A stretch of 64,000 nucleotides of DNA from NCBI GenBank assembly GCA_947184155.2, contig CAMXCT020002365.1:38980-102979 (forward strand). Direction: 5' to 3'. This DNA comes from Cladocopium goreaui (Eukaryota > Sar > Dinophyceae > Suessiales > Symbiodiniaceae). The position numbers were made by a program, and so were the translations under genes. Below are positions 9,790 through 19,623 of this stretch, one piece after another; within the stretch, counting starts at the first letter, position 1, and each line of letters begins with the position of its first letter. The notes under the pieces were generated by a model. The model made no database searches. It had not been told where the DNA came from and saw only the letters and a program-made list of their open reading frames with translations.

Positions 9790-11100
9790 CTTAGATGTTG
9801 ATCACAAACTTTAGCAAGGCGAGCCTCTCTCTGTTGAACAGCTTGAAACGTTACACAGAATCCTTTTTGAATGATGCCGAAATCTGGAACCAAGTTTTGC
9901 AGGGATGCCTCTCTTGTGTGTCTATGCCCAGTCATATTGGAGTGATGTTCAACATGATGACAGTATCTTGGAGGACTTCGATGAGTCAGGGAGCTGTGCA
10001 TACATAGAGGTGGCAACAGGTGTCCACAAGACGGCAAAGTCGCTCCATGCTCAGACCTTTATTTGCCTTTGGTTGCACCTTGTCTAGGCATAGTGAAGGG
10101 TAACTGGGGAGCGTAATGGTGTGCTTGTCGAAGACAGCTTGGCATTCATGATTTGAAACCTTTGCTACTCATGCCTACACTTGATGCCTTGCAAGAGCCA
10201 ACGGAAAGACCTCTGAGCTCGTCGGGAGCTGGAAGTTGGATGCGTGCTCTCCTCAGTGTGGACGGCACAAACAAACAAATTAGGTTTTCTTCTCACTCCT
10301 TGAAGGCGACATGTTTGAGTTATGCTGCAGAGAGAGGTTGCTCTTTTGAGGACAGACTCAGTTTGGGATACCGCACACATAGCTGGAAGATGGCTCTTGT
10401 GTACTCACGAAATGGTACTTCAAGACAAATGAGAGTTTTGGAGTGCATGTTAAAGGAAAACCGAGACAAGCGTTTCAATACCAACGACACTCGCAGTGGC
10501 AGACTCGGCAGCTTGCCGAACCTTGATGGAGGACGTCCCGCAGAAACATTGCTGGATCCCGTTGGCAGTGCAGAGAGAGTTCACATGACCAATCACATGA
10601 CTTGGCAACAGAAGTCAGAACTTAAAATTCAAGATTTTGATGAGTTTGTTTTGAGCGACCATGCAACGACAGGTAGTGAGACAGAGACCGATGTGGAGAC
10701 CACGGTGAGACCGAAAGTGTCATACTGTGACATAGTTTCTCCAGAAGGCGCGGTTTTGCACCAGCGTTGCAAGGGGAAGACTTTGCTTTTGATGAAAAAT
10801 GAAAACAGAGTTGTCTTCCTTTGCAGTCGAGAGACTGGCAACATGTACAAGGTAACGCAAAACGCGTCATGCCTTTTGATACCCGTCAGTGTTTCCGCGC
10901 AAAGCTTGACTGAAACAGAAGGGCAAAAAGGGCTTGGCATGTCTCTTCAATTTCGTTGTCGCGACATTAGAATTTTATGCTCAGTGACCATTCTTTTTTC
11001 AGTGATGTCTCATGCTGTTTTCAGGTACATGAAAACCACAATGGTCATGATTGTGATGTTTCATGCTTTTCGTCCTGAACGCTTGAGAATCCAATTCTGA
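9790..11100 (+). pseudogene. Tyrosine recombinase of the DIRS element (degenerate)
   Basis: The N-terminal part is broken over several frames (about 9790-10087). The C-terminal half is open from 10153. Visible hallmarks are a VATGVHKTAKSLH block, then SSHSLKATCLSYAAERG (the H-x-x-K/R box), LGYRTH (second His region) and MALVYSRN with the presumed nucleophile Tyr. The expected first catalytic Arg region, after LLCVYA, reads QSYWSD: the Arg seems replaced, if my alignment from memory of the family is right. After the recombinase core comes a tail (DTRSGRLG...) ending at 11100. Such recombinases join the circular DIRS cDNA into the genome. This copy is very likely inactive. Confidence 0.8.
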
Positions 11101-11309
11101 AATTTACATTTCGCGCGGCGATCGTTTTGATCTCAGACTTGCATGTGTTCCACGAGGCACGGCAAGAGAGAGCATCAAAAACGTTGTACACGATTTCATA
11201 GGATTTGCCACGACCACCCACTTTGTAGGTTGACCATTGTTTCAATTCTTTTAAGTGTCAAACAAGATTGCTATGACAGATTGTAGAAGGAGCTTCAGTT
11301 AGAACTAGA

Positions 11310-12150
11310 GCAATGGCCCTGGTAGATTCTGAAGCTGCCTTTGCAAGTCATCGCAATACAATCGACGGAAGCCGTGAGTTGCTGAACTTATGCACGGCCG
11401 CAAACTTACCAGTTTCATGGGGTTGGCATTTGCAATTGGGACGCCTCAGACGCCGGCCAGTGAAGAATTGTTCCGAAAGTTTGCAACAGCAATAAATGGT
11501 GGTACAGAGCCGTCCATCACCTTGTTGTCCTTGTTGCGGCGACTTCATTTTGAAGCAATTACAATGGGGGTTGCCCATTTGAAAACAAAATTTTCAACAG
11601 ATGCTGGAATAGAAGGCGGATGCAATTTACCACCTGTGGAGAAAGTGGCCCGCCTCAACGACAAACAAGCCAGGTTGAAGGGAGTTATCAATCAGAGGTG
11701 AACTTCAGCCATCATATGCGCTGATTGATCTAGTAGCAGGAATCTTCGACAGTGGATCAATAGTTAGGATTCTTCCAAGCAAGTGCACAAAGAGAGATGC
11801 AGAGGTGCAACAATCGCTCAAAGAGAAGCCTACTACCTAGACAGTGGAGCAACAGACGTTAAAGTTATCAGCAGGAGAAGCAAAGCTCAAGGCTGACACA
11901 TCAAATGAGCTCTTGATGCAACGGGTCCTACAACGCCGTGGCTTAGCGTCTGACCAATGCAAGTCGATTTCAAATGTTGTCCATGACGAGTGTGTGCAAT
12001 CGCTGTGGATGCAACCCCAGAAGAAAGCAAAGGCCTCTGCAAAGGCGAAAGCAAATTGTCCCGATGAACTGGAGGGACATCATCAGTTTGATTACAGAGG
12101 AAACCCGATTTGCTGGGTTTTCAACATGAGCATGGGTTTGTGCTGAAGAA
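11310..12150 (+). pseudogene. Conserved gag-like ORF of the DIRS element (degenerate)
   Basis: Frames at 11390-11701 and 11844-12146 together resemble an ORF found between recombinase and RT in dinoflagellate DIRS elements: helical text around LLSLLRRLHFEA, then PVEKVARLNDKQARLKG, then SKCTKRDAEV. At least two frame changes or stops separate the pieces. It may be a nucleocapsid-like protein, but no zinc knuckle is visible. The assignment is from memory of similar elements and moderate at best. Confidence 0.5.
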
Positions 12151-12865
12151 ACCAAAAGCGGAAGGTGCAAAAAGGGAAGCCAACATTTGCTGAGGTCAAA
12201 GACACACAGTTGGAAAAAGCAGCTCAACAGAGCTTTCGGTTTCTGCTTTAGTTTCATCAAGTGATGTTGAAGACACACTGGATTGCAGGACTCGAGATGA
12301 GTTCTCTTTTGGAGGAACAACCTCCGCCAGGGCAGACGCTGAAGGCGTATCAGCCAGAGTTTGGGTGGATGTGGTCTCGATGAAATCATTGTGCTCGAGG
12401 ATTTTTCGGGTACAGGCAGGCTCGCAAGAGCTATCAGAGATCTGTGAATGTCTGCAATGGCAGTGGATAAAGACAAATCTCGAGCGCAATCAGCGCACGT
12501 GGCACGCTATGATATGAATGAGCCGGATCAACTTTTAGTTTTGTGTGACTTCCTCGAGAAACACCACGAAAAGTTTCTTTGGGCGCTTTTGCGCCATCAC
12601 GCGGCATTGCCTCAAGGGTAAGGGGCCGACCGTTTTTCCCAAATTGGAAAAAGCTTGGAGGGAAAGTGCCAAAACCGATGCGAAATGCAGCCAAAGGGTT
12701 TGGATGGTTTGGCGGGAATAGACAAGGTTAAAGCAGAAACTGCGAACAGCACGTACGAGAGTACGTGCATTCTCATCAGGCTGTGTCCCCGCCTGACAAT
12801 TGCGGTTTCCCTAGAGAAACCATGAGATTTCAATCTTTTGGAAGATTCCTGCAATAGAGGAAATC

Positions 12866-13273
12866 ATGGAAGAGATTCGTGGCTTCGTGACGCTCTTCGA
12901 CAATTGTTGCCACGGTGGAACGAGGAAAAAAGCAACAGCATGGTGGGTCACGGTTTACTGTTTCTTGCAACTAGTGCACGATGTGATGTTTCACTCTTCT
13001 ATGAAAGACGGAAATCCTGAGTTGATCAATGGCCAGGTAGTTGCTCGTTTAGAAGCTGCGTACCCCATTTTGCTCTGTGAGCGTTTGGCTGCAATCGCAA
13101 AAGTCAAAACCTTGGAGTTGGGTGCATTTCAGGTCCAACACTGGGAGAGCAGACACAGCATGCACCATCTTCACAGCATAAGTTTGCTGCCGAGGGGACG
13201 AAAGTTTGAGCCCCTTGCGTTTGAGTCTGTTTTTACGAAAAATGGGCGATACCGTTTCCACATGGTCCCTTAG
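12866..13273 (+). pseudogene. DIRS ORF fragment with DNCCHGG motif
   Basis: An open frame of about 135 codons contains LFDNCCHGGTRKKATAWW and then AAYPILLCERLAAIAK. Similar text occurs upstream of RT in dinoflagellate retroelements as I remember them, possibly a domain of the RT polyprotein. It ends in a stop just before a 62-bp tandem repeat. Function not assigned. Confidence 0.45.
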
Positions 13274-13338
13274 ATGCCTTGTTCCTCAAGAACGTTCCAA
13301 AAGGGACCAAAATCATACATCGACAGTTTTACCAGGGA

Positions 13339-13520
13339 GTTGTTCGGGTCGATGAAGATGGAGACCGCAACCAAATGTTGCTTCAATTTCCGTTGTGGGA
13401 GTTGTTCGGGTCGATGAAGATGGAGACCGCAGCCAAATGTTGCTTCAATTTCCGTTGTGGGAGTTGTTCGGGTCGATGAAGATGGACACCGCAGCCAAAT
13501 GTTGCTTCAATTTCCGTTGT
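13339..13520 (+). repeat. 62-bp tandem repeat, three copies
   Basis: Copies start at 13339, 13401 and 13463, each beginning GTTGTTCGGGTCGATGAAGA with few changes. A 62-bp period is not a multiple of three, so the expansion itself breaks the polyprotein frame. Two related pieces with the TTCGGGTCGAT core follow near 13758 and 13810. Confidence 0.85.
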
Positions 13521-14122
13521 TGGTCGTTACCTATATCGTGCATCGATATGACTGGATGGACTTTGGCATTTTCATCTTTTTGACCTCGGAAGATCAAGCT
13601 TCCGTTTCCACGGTCAAATGGGTTGCCTGGAACGAGTACATTGAGAGGTATTCTGACAATTTAACTGGTGATTCCCCTCAAGCAGGGGTCGTGGCCCAAC
13701 AATTGCCACTACAGTTGGCCTAGCCCTGCCGTCCGAGCACGGGCACACTGATCTGGAGTTTTTCGGGTCGATTCAGTGGAGACACAAAACCCGTCTGACC
13801 GATGGGGTTTTCGGGTCGATGCAGATGGATACACAAAACCCGTATGACCGTTGGGGTGCCTCGCAAAGCCGCGAATTTTGCAACACGCGGTACAAGCAGG
13901 CCATCCGCGTGCTGTCTCAATACACTTGTCAGAATCAATGATAGTGATAAGATTTTTGCGTGATAACTTTGCTGGCGATGACTATGCGCTCACCAGGGAG
14001 CAAACTGGTTTCTTATGGAAGTGAAGCAGAAGAGACAAATAGTTGAGTGCTGATGAGATCGAATATCACAATAATTTGAACCCCCATCTTCTTCAACATC
14101 TCCTGAAGGGCAAGCGCCTTTT

Positions 14123-15135
14123 TTGTTGTTGAAAGAAGTTCTGGCCGATTTGGGCTGCCCCGATACATCACCGGTCGACGAAATTGCACAAGGTTTTACA
14201 CTACATGGTTGTGTGACCGAGTCAAATGTTTTCCAAAGGACACCAAGCGTCCTGAGTACACAATTGACATGTTTCGGAGCATGGCCAAAGATCCTAACCG
14301 TGCGATCTGCAGACAGGCGAACGGGCCGGCTGACGATGAATTGTCCAGAGCTACTTGGGCAAGCACACTTGAGGAGTTAGAGAAAGACTGGGTGTGGCGA
14401 GACGTCGCGAGCGAGTGTGACGATCTTGTCATGGCCAAACGTTTCGAGTTACAACGGAAAGAACAAGGGCTGCGTCATTGATGACTGCTCAGTTGGTGGC
14501 TACAACAAAGCCTATTGGACTAAAGGGAAATTCTGTGCTCACGCCATAAGCCAACTGCTGCCTATCCCGGCTGGAACTGCTCAGAGCTGGATGACGGGAT
14601 TGATGCTGACATAGTCGGCAGGACATACAACCTGCGCAGTGCCTACAAACAATTTGGTGTGAGTTTACAGACCCGTGATATGCTGCGCCTTCTGGTTAGG
14701 ACACGGATCCACAAAAGCCCTGCCTGCTTGGTTTGAATGCTCTCCCGTTCGGGGCATCAGGGTCAGTGATTTGTTTCTGGCGCATCAGCATGGCTCTGTG
14801 GTACATAGGGACAGTGGGCTTGAAGTTGTGTTGAACGGTTTCTCTACGATGACTTCACTGTCATTTACCAAAAAGAAGTTGAGCTGAAGCACAGGACTTG
14901 CCGCTGAAGCCATGTTCGACTTGTTTGGCATGTGGTATGCAAAGGAAGGGTCGAAAGCCATGGAGTTTGGACCTTGCTTTAAGACCTTGGGTCTGTTAGT
15001 AAAGCTCGGCAGTGCACAGGTTGTTTTCCATAAGGCACGCGGATGAGAGGCGGGAGAAACGCAGAGCAGCTCGTTAGGAAGTTTTACATGAAGGTGGCTT
15101 AGCACCCAAGAACGCGTGCGTTTGAGGGGACGCAT
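14123..15135 (+). pseudogene. Reverse transcriptase of the DIRS element (degenerate)
   Basis: Read across frames, the palm motifs are clear: YNLRSAYKQFGV (about 14627-14662), [11 protein letters not shown] (about 14737-14770) and the catalytic YDDF box (about 14842-14853), followed by a region like FDLFGMWYAKEGSKAMEF typical of DIRS-type RT. The pieces lie in different frames: at least one frameshift falls between LPFG and YDD, and an in-frame stop follows. RT copies the element's RNA. Its position, 3' of the recombinase and directly 5' of RNase H, fits a pol ORF. Confidence 0.8.
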
Positions 15136-15234
15136 GCAATGGTTTGAAAGCTACGCCTTTGGCCGCATAGCTCAGCATAGCCTTAGGGTCCTTGGGGAAA
15201 TCTCTCTGGAAAACCAAGGTATGTCTCCTTTTCT

Positions 15235-15894
15235 AGCCACGAGCGTGCTGCTTTAGAGTTTATCGCCCGAAGGGTTTCAGAAGCAGAGGCCTTAACCCTC
15301 AGCCCGGTTTGTCTGGATACTTTACTTGCTTTCACTGAAGGGGCGTGTGAAGGTGAGAACGAAAAGCAGGGTAGTGTCGGTGGAGTCATTGTTGACAGGA
15401 CCGGACGATGCCTACGACACTTTTCGAGCATAGTCCCTTTCGAGTTCATGACAAGAGCGTTGGCTGAGTCGTCTAACCAAATTTACGAGCCCGAGCTTAT
15501 GCCGATCCACATAGCCATCAGTATGTGGGGAACCTTTTTAAGCTCGACCCATGCAGTGTTTTACCTTGACAATGATGCAGCCAGGGCAGCCTTGTGCAAA
15601 GGTTGTGGAGGCACGCAGCTTGGAAAACTGCTTGTCCAAAACATAATGGAAAGCGAAAGCACTTTGCGGTTGAAGTCCTGGTATGCCAGGGTACCAAGCC
15701 ACTCCAATATTTCAGACGGATCCTACCGTTTGGATTGCACCGATGTAACACAGTTGGGGTCCAGAGAAGTGAAGGTAGACTGGAACAAATTCTTGAGAAC
15801 CTTCGTTAGTGCGCTTTTCCAATATGGGGAGAGCACGGGCGCACTGATCTCTCCCCAACTGCTCAGGAAAAAGGTGCGGCTGTTTGTGGAGTGA
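15235..15894 (+). pseudogene. RNase H domain of the DIRS element
   Basis: Open from about 15448 to the TGA at 15892-15894, with an upstream part in frame-shifted text (VGGVIVDRTGRCLRHFS). RNase H-like features are IYEPELMPIHIAI (acidic residue) and FYLDNDAARAAL (Asp pair), followed by a C-terminal stretch with HSNISDGSYRLD. The 3' end overlaps repeat B1. This is the least damaged coding piece of the element. Confidence 0.7.
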
Positions 15895-16018
15895 CTTTTC
15901 AACCTTGTTTTCTCGAGTGCTGACGTTTTCGTTATGTTTTTATGTTTTAATTTTTTACGTCGACGACGACGACTTGCGCAGAGATCTTGCAAAGAACAGC
16001 GGTTTCCTTAGTGAATAA
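15829..16018 (+). repeat. DIRS split repeat B1 (190 bp)
   Basis: Matches B2 (16385-16574) with a single A/G difference that I can find, near the left end. B1 ends in GAATAA directly against A2, which recreates the junction of the circular intermediate. Confidence 0.92.
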
Positions 16019-16326
16019 GTTAGGACTCCTCCTGAAAGGAGGATACAAACCTTATTCAAAAAAAGGAAAAATTTCAGTATGACTGAAATTAGCTGTTCTA
16101 TGTTTGCAATCGGCTTTGCAGATATTGGTCATGCAAGCTTATTGCTGCGATGTTTTCTGAACATCTTTTTATCTGTTTTGTTTATTTTAAACAAAACCTT
16201 CTCACTGTTTCTGGTCGTCAGTGAAACTTTGATTTCCAAAACAATGAAAATGAATTATGTTCATCCGATCCTTTCGGTTTAAGGGAGGGAGAGGTGGGAA
16301 CTCTCGTGTTTTTCGAAACTTGAAGA
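16019..16326 (+). repeat. DIRS internal repeat A2 (308 bp)
   Basis: Identical to A1 by eye and in direct contact with B1. It is followed by a 58-nt C- and T-rich linker (16327-16384) with no coding content. Confidence 0.92.
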
Positions 16327-16384
16327 CCCACCCAAAACCTTGGGTTTTTTCCCCCCCAAATTTTTTATGCCTAGCCCATAGCCT

Positions 16385-16574
16385 GAGAGCACGGGCGCGC
16401 TGATCTCTCCCCAACTGCTCAGGAAAAAGGTGCGGCTGTTTGTGGAGTGACTTTTCAACCTTGTTTTCTCGAGTGCTGACGTTTTCGTTATGTTTTTATG
16501 TTTTAATTTTTTACGTCGACGACGACGACTTGCGCAGAGATCTTGCAAAGAACAGCGGTTTCCTTAGTGAATAA
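16385..16574 (+). repeat. DIRS terminal repeat B2 (190 bp)
   Basis: Right end of the element. The next base (16575) resumes exon 2 of the disrupted small gene exactly where copy 2 reads on from 55216. Confidence 0.92.
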
Positions 16575-16606
16575 TGCGTTGTCTTTCCAAGTGGGAACGT
16601 GAATGA

Positions 16607-17430
16607 TACGTGTTATTTTTGTTGTCTCTGGTTGCAAATGTTTCCTCCGTGATTGTGAAAGCAGATGATCTAAAGTTTTTTGCTGCTGCAATGATTTGTT
16701 TCTTTTTTCGTTTCTCAGGTCAGTGATCGGGAACACTCCGTGATCTGGAATGAAACAACGCTTCGAATTATGCTTCAGCGTGAGTGCATTTGCTAAGTCA
16801 ATGCACCACAGTCCGACTCACGGATCTTCCTCCGGGTGGCCAAATAATGCCAATTATATTTGAGAGTGTCCAAATCGGATGAACAGCATTCGCTAGTATT
16901 CAAGTGATGCACATCACATGACATGATTACGTGTTATTCATTCTGGCTCCCCAGCTTCTATTAGCGACCTGTTAAGTTGGGCTTTGAGTTTTGTCGGAAT
17001 TGCGGAAGTGTCGGATTCTCAGATAAAGGTCAGCCGACTCTCGTATGCAGTGATTTATTTATTTTTTCATCCGCTTCAGCAGCTGAAGTCGTCTTTGCGC
17101 TATCCTGGACATTGAAGTTGGAGTATATTGCTTATACACTCGCATTCCATGGAACCTTTCTGAACGAGGGCCTTGAGTTTGATTCTTCTGCTTCAACACC
17201 ATTCCTGAAGTGTCAGATTCTCAGATAAGTGCAAATTGTCTACAGGATTGGTTACTTCTTTTTTATGCAGATTTTGGCACAACAGAGTTCTTTTTATCCA
17301 GAGTTTAGGGTTTAGCCTCAGAGAATCATGCCGGAAATTTGGGCAGCGCTCCCGCTGAGGGGGGCCGACCCCCATCGCAAAAAGTTTCTTTTACTTGGTG
17401 AGGTTGCTGGAAGTTGAGTCTGATGCGTTT
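16607..17430. other. Spacer after unit 4
   Basis: The usual unit spacer: T-rich tract, paired GTGATC motif (about 16725), the CCTGTTAAGTTGGG block, telomere-like TTTAGGGTTTAG and twin hairpins (about 17340-17378). No gene seen. Confidence 0.55.
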
Positions 17431-17438
17431 TCTTGTTC

Positions 17439-17462
17439 GTGATCGGTCTGTCCGTGATCGGG
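17439..17462 (+). promoter_or_regulatory. Paired GTGATC motif before the gene run
   Basis: Half-sites start at 17439 and 17454 (15 nt apart). The block is nearly identical to the one at 3183 upstream of the 101-aa gene, so the same upstream module seems to serve two unrelated genes. Confidence 0.5.
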
Positions 17463-17491
17463 TTATTGAAACAGAAGTTTTATTGCTTGAT

Positions 17492-17549
17492 CCAGGCTCT
17501 AATGTTTGATTTGTCTAGAGTATAGACAGATCAAACAGTAGAGCCTTGG
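17492..17549. other. Long imperfect hairpin (58 nt)
   Basis: Outer stem GGCTCTA/TAGAGCC, a symmetric 3-nt internal loop, then a 13-bp inner stem (TTTGATTTGTCTA against TAGACAGATCAAA, one G-T pair) around a 5-nt loop. Outer CCA/TGG can extend it past a bulge. It is kept in copy 2 at about 56137-56194. It could be a small-RNA precursor or a MITE remnant. Confidence 0.6.
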
Positions 17550-17838
17550 TGGAACCAAATTGGGTGGTACCATCAAGGAGGTTGGGTGGTTGGGGAGACC
17601 CATGTTGGGTTTTCATTGCAAGGACATATTGTTCTTGATTCTGCGTCGCCTCGACGGTCTGCCCGGTCGAGCCCTGGCTCTGCCCGAATGGGTTCGGCCG
17701 CGTCTCACGGGTGGATCCGAGGTACGTGTGCCATGCGCAGAGCCATTCCTTACATCCTATGTTCAGCATCAGTTTTAACATCATGCATCAACGCGTCTTC
17801 TGGATCAGTTTGAGCATCATGCATCTGAAGGCGCTCGT

Positions 17839-18135
17839 GTGTTCTTCAGATCCATGGAATTCAACCTGACTGAGAAGCTGAGTTTAAGTATGGTGATGCG
17901 TGTACTTCCAATGCCTATCAGTGTTATGAAGAAAATGTTTGCTTTTCTCCCGCGCAACCTTGCTTGGCACTCCTTTTCTGTTGTCATGAGGTCGGATGTT
18001 GGTGGAATATGCACTGTTGAAAGAAATTCTTATGATTTTGCTTGCTTGTGCTTAAGAGAAGAGAGAGTGTTCATCTTCGAAATCTATAGGTCGAGCGAGT
18101 TTCCCAACATTTTATCAGCTGTTCCACTCCAATAA
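17839..18135 (+). CDS. Doubtful ORF, 98 aa
   Basis: Starts MFFRSMEFNLTEKL and contains hydrophobic stretches but no recognisable domain. In copy 2 (from 56484) a one-base length change and substitutions after MKKMFA shift the frame, so either copy 2 is a pseudogene or this frame does not code. It may be the 5' leader or an upstream exon of the Cys-rich gene that begins 63 nt later. Confidence 0.25.
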   Translation: MFFRSMEFNLTEKLSLSMVMRVLPMPISVMKKMFAFLPRNLAWHSFSVVMRSDVGGICTVERNSYDFACLCLREERVFIFEIYRSSEFPNILSAVPLQ

Positions 18136-18197
18136 TTTTGTCTTGCTTTGTTTTTACGATTAGCAAGCAAAATACATTTTCAGCTCCTGTCCTGGCA

Positions 18198-19124
18198 ATG
18201 GATGGAAACACTGTTGGTGGGAATAGCCTTTGTGCCAATTGTGGTTGGCGATGGAACAAATGTATTGCCACAAGAGAGGAGTTCAAGAAAGTTCATTTCA
18301 TGAACTGGGTGAAACAATATGACCGACCTTTGTGTTGGCTTTGTGCCCAAGTTTGCCCTTTTTTACAAGATGGACAAAAGGATCCGAACGGATTGATCCG
18401 ACAGTTTGAGTCTTCCTGGGCAACGGCCCGACAATATCGAAGGCTAAAGATGCTGCCACCATGTGACCCTCTTTTTAGCCTAGAGGCGGAGCGAGATTCT
18501 GTGTCTCCTGAGATTTGGCGTGATCCCTTTTCGCCGAGAAATGAAAGAACAACATCGACTTCTAACATCTTTGCAGGTATGATCGCAGAAGCTCAGAGGT
18601 TGAGGTGTGACATGATGTCACTGAGGACCAGGCTCGATCAAATTTGCCTTGAGTATGGTCGACAGATTTTGTCAAAAAAGAATGAAGAATGTGTTTTCAC
18701 AAATGAAGAAGCAAGTAATGCAGCATCTTCTTCCGACCGAGGGCAGAATCGTTGGTCAACGCAACAAGATCGACAATCAAGAAGCGGCAATTTCCCGTTG
18801 CATCCGCTGCCAACAGTGCATGAATCTGAAAATAGATCGAATGACCAGAACATGTCACATGAATCTGGAAGCTGGACCGAAGACAGTTCTTGGAGAGATT
18901 CATCGTCATGGCGGCAAAACAACCGATGGCAATCCTGGAATTCAAACGGAGGTTACTCCTCCCAGGATACTTGGGATGAAACTGAAGGTGAGGGATCATG
19001 GAACCGTTCCTATAGAAGGCCACACTATGTTGAAACTTTGCAGAGCTCGAATAATAGCAATGCGAGACAGGCACGACCTCCTCGTGTAGTTTGGGATCCT
19101 CCTCCTGCCAATTCTGGTCGTTGA
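18198..19124 (+). CDS. Cys-rich (CxxC...CxxC) protein 1, 308 aa
   Basis: ATG chosen at 18198 (MDGNTVGGNSLCANCGWRW); the frame is open back to 18138 but without an ATG. The N-terminus holds CANC and, about 35 residues later, CWLCAQVCP, a likely zinc-binding module. A YRR block, an EIWRDPF block and a helical segment (IAEAQRLRCDMMSLRTRLDQ) follow. The last 130 residues are low-complexity, rich in Ser, Asn, Trp and Gln (SWTEDSSWRDSSSWRQ). The 159-aa gene at 21076 shares the same order of blocks without the tail, so the two are tandem paralogs. The copy-2 twin (56844-57770) is full length. A nucleic-acid or protein-binding role is plausible but unproven. Confidence 0.75.
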   Translation: MDGNTVGGNSLCANCGWRWNKCIATREEFKKVHFMNWVKQYDRPLCWLCAQVCPFLQDGQKDPNGLIRQFESSWATARQYRRLKMLPPCDPLFSLEAERDSVSPEIWRDPFSPRNERTTSTSNIFAGMIAEAQRLRCDMMSLRTRLDQICLEYGRQILSKKNEECVFTNEEASNAASSSDRGQNRWSTQQDRQSRSGNFPLHPLPTVHESENRSNDQNMSHESGSWTEDSSWRDSSSWRQNNRWQSWNSNGGYSSQDTWDETEGEGSWNRSYRRPHYVETLQSSNNSNARQARPPRVVWDPPPANSGR

Positions 19125-19245
19125 TGGCAGAAGGCTGTTCATGTTCAAATGCAAAACTTCAAAAGATTCATTGCTTGCATGGACACAATTTGTGTCTTTT
19201 TCTTTTCAACCACAAGAGGTTCGGTCCGAGCAGAATGGAATGTCC

Positions 19246-19270
19246 GTGATCGGGTAAGTTCGTGATCGGC
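19246..19270 (+). promoter_or_regulatory. Paired GTGATCGG motif
   Basis: Perfect half-sites start at 19246 and 19262 (16 nt apart), between the Cys-rich gene 1 stop and the Ubl-ankyrin gene. Kept in copy 2 near 57890/57906. Confidence 0.65.
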
Positions 19271-19623
19271 AGATTTTCCCAGTGAATGCAGACTTGAAAT
19301 CATCATCACGTTTCAGTAAAGCTGTACTGTGAATGGTGGAGAATTCAGTGAATGTGAAAAAGTGACTTCTGTGCATCTGTGTCAAAAGAGGGGAGGTTCA
19401 GAATGTTGATGTGCTTTTAACATTGGAGTTGATACGTATATTTTCTTCTTAATAGTTGAAGCTTTATCAAAATGTTTTGTATAGATTTTTATGAATTAAG
19501 TTGAAACGATGATGCCGTTTCCATATGATGCATAAGCTTCCTCTGATCATTTTACTCGCTAACATTATGGCTCCAGATTTTTCACAGAAAACGTTATCCG
19601 CGAGGGTGATTTTATTCTTTTTG

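Larger units (their letters stand above)
8391..16574 (+). mobile_element. DIRS-superfamily retrotransposon, split direct repeats, 8,184 bp
   Basis: Boundaries come from the empty site in copy 2 (55215/55216). The layout is A1 (8391-8698), body, B1 (15829-16018), A2 (16019-16326), 58-nt linker, B2 (16385-16574). This A1-B1-A2-B2 form is typical of Ngaro/PAT-like DIRS elements, which insert a circular DNA by tyrosine recombinase. Fittingly there is no target duplication: only an AA dinucleotide is shared between target, left edge and the B1/A2 junction. The body carries remnants of a tyrosine recombinase, a conserved gag-like ORF, a reverse transcriptase and an RNase H, all on the + strand and broken by frameshifts and stops. 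The insertion lies in exon 2 of unit 4. Confidence 0.92.

Noticed and set aside
10165..10380. Reverse-strand ORFs inside the DIRS element
   Set aside because: Shadows of the recombinase frame.
17515..17813. Overlapping frames of 72-89 aa on both strands
   Set aside because: Mutually overlapping, no recognisable domain, and GC-rich composition explains the open frames.
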